DNA from: Podospora comata
Taxonomy: Eukaryota > Ascomycota > Sordariomycetes > Sordariales > Podosporaceae
DNA length: 64,000 nt
Reading direction: 5' to 3'
Assembly (NCBI GenBank): GCA_017354895.1
Contig: CP071494.1
Span: 992,001 to 1,056,000 of the forward strand
Every line of letters starts with the position of its first letter. Position 1 is the first letter of the stretch. Positions 59,684 to 64,000 of this stretch are shown one piece after another. The notes beneath the pieces are model-generated. The model saw only the letters and a list, made by a program, of their open reading frames with translations, did no database searches and was not told the DNA's origin. The position numbers were made by a program, and so were the translations under genes.

Positions 59684-59709
59684 GCTAGGTAGGTAGGTAG
59701 GTAGGTAGG
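59684..59709 (+). repeat. (TAGG)n tetranucleotide repeat
   Basis: About six TAGG units, upstream of the GH55 gene. Confidence 0.85.
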
Positions 59710-60057
59710 TTTGTGAATTGATCGTGTGTAACTTGGATGACACTTGCACTTACGAAATGAGCAAGACAAACGACCTTTGACGGCAATAAAGTCAAGTCAG
59801 CAATCACTCCCTCATACAAACAAATCCCCGAGTGTATACCAGTTTGTCTGCAGTCAGCATTTTACCCCAACAAAACCCATGGTGTGGCGGGCAACATTCT
59901 GTCTGGACGCCTTCTACACCTCGCACAAACCTCACTCACACTCACTCTCAACATCCAATCAATCCACACAACACATCAAACACATCCATCATGTTCACCT
60001 TTCTCACATGCAAGACCGGCAATATTTACAAATACACATTCTCCCCTCTCATATTTA

Positions 60058-60241
<184 letters not shown>

Positions 60242-60775
60242 CTCGATTGGGAATCTTCAGAAATACCCGATCTCTCCTTTTTTGTTCACTCCCCCCCTTC
60301 CCCTGCGCCCTCCCCCAACAATTAATCAATCTCAGGACAAGACAGCCCCAATCATCCATCCATCCATACCATACCAAACATTCCAATCCAAACCCCCCAT
60401 ACCAAAAAGCAACAACTTGAAAAAAACTGGTAGTTACATTTAACAGAAAGATGGAAAAGGTAAAATCGCAAAACAATGAATGCTAATGCCCCCCCCAAAC
60501 GGTGTCGATAATAAAGTTACATTTCCTTCCTTCCCTCCCTACCCCTACCCCCTAATCCCACACACACCACCCCAATATCAAAATATGTGCTGCCATCTAA
60601 TGCAAACTTAAAAAAAAAAACCATTTGTGTCGAAACAAGAAAAAAAACAAAAACCTTACCTTTTATATACCCCATGCTGATCAATGCCTAGGATATACAA
60701 TACTCCCAACCCATACACCATTCCCAAATTTTAAATAAAAAAAACCATAATAAATTACTCCCCCAACCCCTCCCC

Positions 60776-63700
60776 TCACTTCTTCTCATTCCCCTTCTTC
60801 TCCCCCTCCAACTTCCCCGCCAACACCTCCGCCATCTCCTTCGTCTTGACCTGCAACATCCACGTCTCCAACCCCTTCCCATTATCCTTCGCCACCACCA
60901 CCTTCACCGCCTTCGCCCCCGGCGGGTCAACCTTGTACGTTATGCTCGGAATCAACAACTTATTAAACGCAATGTGCCCGCGCGGCTCTGCTCTCAACAA
61001 CAACCTCACCGCCCCCGTCTCCTTGTGCTTCAGCAACTTCAGATTACCAATCCCCTGCACCGCCCACCCCTTCTTCTTGTTGCTGTTATTATCAGTCGAC
61101 GAGTCGTTCTCGTCAGCCTCTCCCGTGTTATACTTCATTGCCTTGGCGCGGACTTCATGGACGACGGACTCGTCCTCCTCGCCCCGGCCGCCGTCGGTTA
61201 GCGAGATTTGATGCTCCTGTGGTGCGTCATCCCCGTCAGCGTTTGTCCCTTGAGTGTTACCATCTTGAGTAGCAGTGGTGGCAGTAGCAGCAGCAGCAGC
61301 GGCAGCATTATTGCCGCTGGCAGAAGGCTCGGGGGTCCCAGCAGCCGGCGTCGTCGCCAGGCTTGAAGCACCTCCGAATGTGAAAGGGGTATCTGAGGGA
61401 AAAGGGGAAAAGATCGAATTAATATGGATTTTGAAGTGAAGTGAACTCAGGGGTAGGGCAAATACTCACTTGTACCTGTAGAGGTTCCCCCACCAGGAGC
61501 CAAACTGTTTGCAAAGATGGAACCCCCGGCGGGGTTCTGGGACGCACCACCAAAGGAGAACATGGGCCCCGATGAAGGAACGGCTTGAGAAGCGCCGGTA
61601 TCCGACGCGCCACCGAAGCTGAAAGTAGGGACACCGCCCGCACTAGGGGCAGGGGTGCTGCCAAAGGTGAAGGACTGCGTGGCGGCAGGAGCACCACTGC
61701 CGAAGGTGAAAGATGTCGGGGCGGTCGGGGGACCGTCCTGGCCCGACGTGAATGGGTTGTTGAACGAGTTGTTGGCCGAGTTGCTCCCACCGGCCGTGAA
61801 GTTGAACGAGGTGGAAGCGCCGGCAGTGGCACCGGCGTTGCCAAAGGTGGAACCACCCGCCGGCGCCGCAGGCTGCGAGGAAGGTGTAGATCCAAAGGTA
61901 AAGGACTGTGTAGCCGGAACCGTAGTCTGCGAGCCACCGAAGCTGAAAATGTTGCTAGCCAGAGGCGCCGAGGGCGCCAGAGTCTGGCTGTTAGCAAACA
62001 GGCTGGCAGGAGGCTTCGACTCTGGCTGGATCGTGCTTCCACTAAAGAAGGGCTTGCTCTCTGGCGCCGAGGTGGTGCCAAACAGGCTCTTCGTCTCCGT
62101 GGCAGCGGAAGAAGTGTCGCCAAACAGCGACTTGGTCTCTGCCGCAGGAGCAGCACTAAACGTAAAGGGCTTGGCCTCCGGGGCAGGAGTGGTGCTGCCG
62201 AACAAAGACTTGGTCTCGGGGGCCGGCGTAGTGCTACCGAAAAGAGGCTTGCTCTCCGGAACAGGTGTAGTCGCAGTGCTACCAAACAAACTCTTGGTCT
62301 CGGTAGCCGGGGCCGCAGTGGTGCTGGCACCAAAGAGAGGCGTGCCGGCAGCGGCAGATTGTGTGTTGCTTCCGAACAAGCTGCCACCCGGAGCGGCGGT
62401 CGAGGCGCCGAACAAGCTCTTAGTCTCCGTGGCAGGAGCAGCAGTACCTGCGCCAAAGAGGCTCTTAGTCTCGGCAGGCTTGGGAGCCTCAGGTACAGGA
62501 GTGGAAGCATTAGATCCAAAAAGAGAAGGAGTCGCAGACTTGGTGTCAGTGCTGCCAAATGCAAACTTCTTCGCCGCAGGCTCCTCGGTAGACGGGGCAG
62601 TAGCGGAAGCACCAAACAGGGTCTTTGTCTCCATCGTGGGGGCCACAGTGCTCACACCAAAGAGACTCTTGGCCTCGGCGGGCTTAGCAGCCTCGGTGGT
62701 CGCAGTGCTGCCGAACAGGGACGCGGCGGGAGGAGTGCTCGCCGCAGGAGTCTCCTCCTTCTTGGCCTCGCCAAATAGGAGCTTGGCAGGGGCAATCTCC
62801 TTCTTGTTCTCACCAAACATGTCCGTAGGCTTGAAGGTAGCAGTAGCAGTAGCAGCCTTGTTGTCGGCAGCAACGCTGATAGACTTGCCGCCGAAGGTGA
62901 ACGAGGTAGGGGCAGTGGTTGGCAGACCAGGCACGGTGGCAACCTTCTTCTCCTCCTCCTTCTTGGGCTCAGAGGCAGCGGGAGCAGCGACGGACGAGCC
63001 AAAGAGTGACGAGCCTGTGCCGGTAGACGTGGATGGCTTAAATCCGCCAAAAGCAGGAGTAGCAGCAGGAGTCGAATCAGCGGGCTTAGGCTGGAAGCCC
63101 GAGAACAGGTTAGCAGGAGGCTTGGAAGTCTCCTCGGAAGCCTCAACAACCGTCTTCACAGCACCTCCAAACAGGTTAGTAGGTGCAGGCGTCTCCTTGG
63201 GTGTCTCCGCAGGCTTGGCCGACCCGAAAAGGCTGCCACTAGGCGCGGCAGGCTTGGGAGCAGTAGAACCGAACAGAGAAGTGCCTGGAGCTGTAGCCGC
63301 AGCCGGGGCCGCGAACTTGATAGGAGTATTAGCATCCCAGGTCTTGTTGGCAGGCGCAGGCTTAGGCGCAGGCACAGGGGCAGTCTCCTTGACTGGGCTG
63401 ACAGCTCTCTCCTTTTCAGCAGGGGTAGGGAACAGAGATCCATCATGAGTACCGAGCTTCCGAACTGGCTTGCCGTCAGCGTCCCGTGTGATTCTTTCAA
63501 ACAGGCTGCGGCCCTGGCTGAAGCTCTCGCCCGCCTCCGACGAGGAGCTCGAGGTGCCGTTAACCGACGCCTTCTTGTCGCCAGATGAACCCTCGCCGCT
63601 GTCAGTCTGGTACTCGGATCCGCTAGCCTCCTCGGTGTCCTCTTCCTCGGCATCGGATTCACTGTCACTGTCTTCATCAGCACCCTCATTACCGCTGTTC

Positions 63701-64000
63701 TTGCTCGTGTCGGACAGATGACCAAAGATATTAGACGACCCAGCTGGCTTCGAGGAAGACGCAAACAGTCCGTTGGGCTTGGCTTTCGTGCTAGGCTCGA
63801 AGAGGCTGCTTGTCGAAGCCTTCAAGGACTTGACAGGAGTGTTGTTCGCGACCTTCTCAAACAGAGACTTGGTAGCCGATGGAGCCTTGGTAGGGGCAGG
63901 ACCTGGCTTCTGCAACTTGGCCGGCTGGTTGCTCTCCTCGGGCTCCTCGTCGGCCTTGCGCTTGTTCTTCGCAGAAACCTCGGGCGCACGAGTGCGCTGG
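60776..64000 (-). CDS. FG nucleoporin with Ran-binding domain (NUP2/Nup61/Nup50 type), partial
   Basis: C-terminal part on the minus strand; exons 64000 (open) to 61470 and 61392-60776, with the start beyond the window. The 77-base intron has GTGAGT and acceptor CCTCAG. Seen: an NLS-like KNKRKADEEPEE at the window edge, an acidic Ser-rich stretch (EDSDSESDAEEEDTEEASGS), then about 25 FG repeats of SLFG, FTFG and FSFG type in Ala/Pro/Thr-rich linkers, and after the splice a Gln/Asn/Ala-rich spacer and a RanBD1 domain (VHEVRAKAMKYN, GWAVQGIGNLKLLKHKETGAVR, RGHIAFNKLLIP) ending EKKGNEKK. Such proteins sit on the nuclear basket side of the pore and release cargo from importin with RanGTP. NUP2 and Nup61 are the fungal names; orthology was not resolved. 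At least 1,049 residues lie in the window. Confidence 0.93.

Noticed and set aside
61585-63448. Long plus-strand frames (about 400 and 600 codons) opposite the nucleoporin
   Set aside because: They are antisense shadows of the FG-repeat gene, whose codon bias leaves opposite frames open. The minus-strand product has FG repeats and a Ran-binding domain.

Overview
The window is nuclear DNA of a filamentous ascomycete, most likely a sordariomycete and probably of the order Sordariales (Neurospora, Podospora or Chaetomium kin). The evidence is short introns (about 50-80 bases, GTRNGT donors, CTRAY branch sites a few bases before the acceptor), C-rich start contexts, an NsdD/SUB-1-type GATA factor, a fungal PKA regulatory subunit with a RRTS site, and one AT-rich transposon relic with RIP-like decay. 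I recognise thirteen protein-coding genes and two tRNAs.

Layout. 0.8-11.5 kb is gene-dense: a mitochondrial PPR-like protein resembling complex I assembly factor CIA84 (+), mitoribosomal protein bS18m (-), U3 snoRNP protein IMP3 (+), and a very large 12-helix MFS transporter with a long disordered N-terminal tail (+) whose frame holds a single TAG. 11.5-34.7 kb is almost empty of genes except for the GATA regulator nsdD/sub-1 (-, 20.3-21.9 kb). About 8.8 kb downstream and 12.8 kb upstream of it show only simple repeats, hairpins, GATC arrays, a Pol III-like motif unit and a short terminal-inverted-repeat transposon fossil. 34.7-64 kb is dense again: a small basic His/Thr-rich protein (-), tRNA-Tyr with intron (+), neutral ceramidase (-), splicing factor SPF27/BCAS2 (+), PKA regulatory subunit (-), CDC50/LEM3 flippase subunit (+), FACT subunit SPT16 (+), an RPA1/MEIOB-like OB-fold protein (-), a 4-coumarate-CoA-ligase-like enzyme (-), tRNA-Ser (-), a GH55 glucanase with a probable GPI anchor (-), and the C-terminal part of an FG nucleoporin with a Ran-binding domain (-, runs off the window).

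Functionally the genes are mostly housekeeping: mitochondrial assembly and translation, rRNA processing, splicing, chromatin, nuclear transport, lipid metabolism and cell wall. Two signalling or developmental regulators are present, the PKA regulatory subunit and NsdD. No operon-like cluster or secondary-metabolite cluster is seen. Exon coordinates were worked out by hand from splice signals and frame continuity; totals for IMP3 (183 aa), SPT16 (1033 aa) and NsdD (476 aa) agree with the usual sizes of those families.
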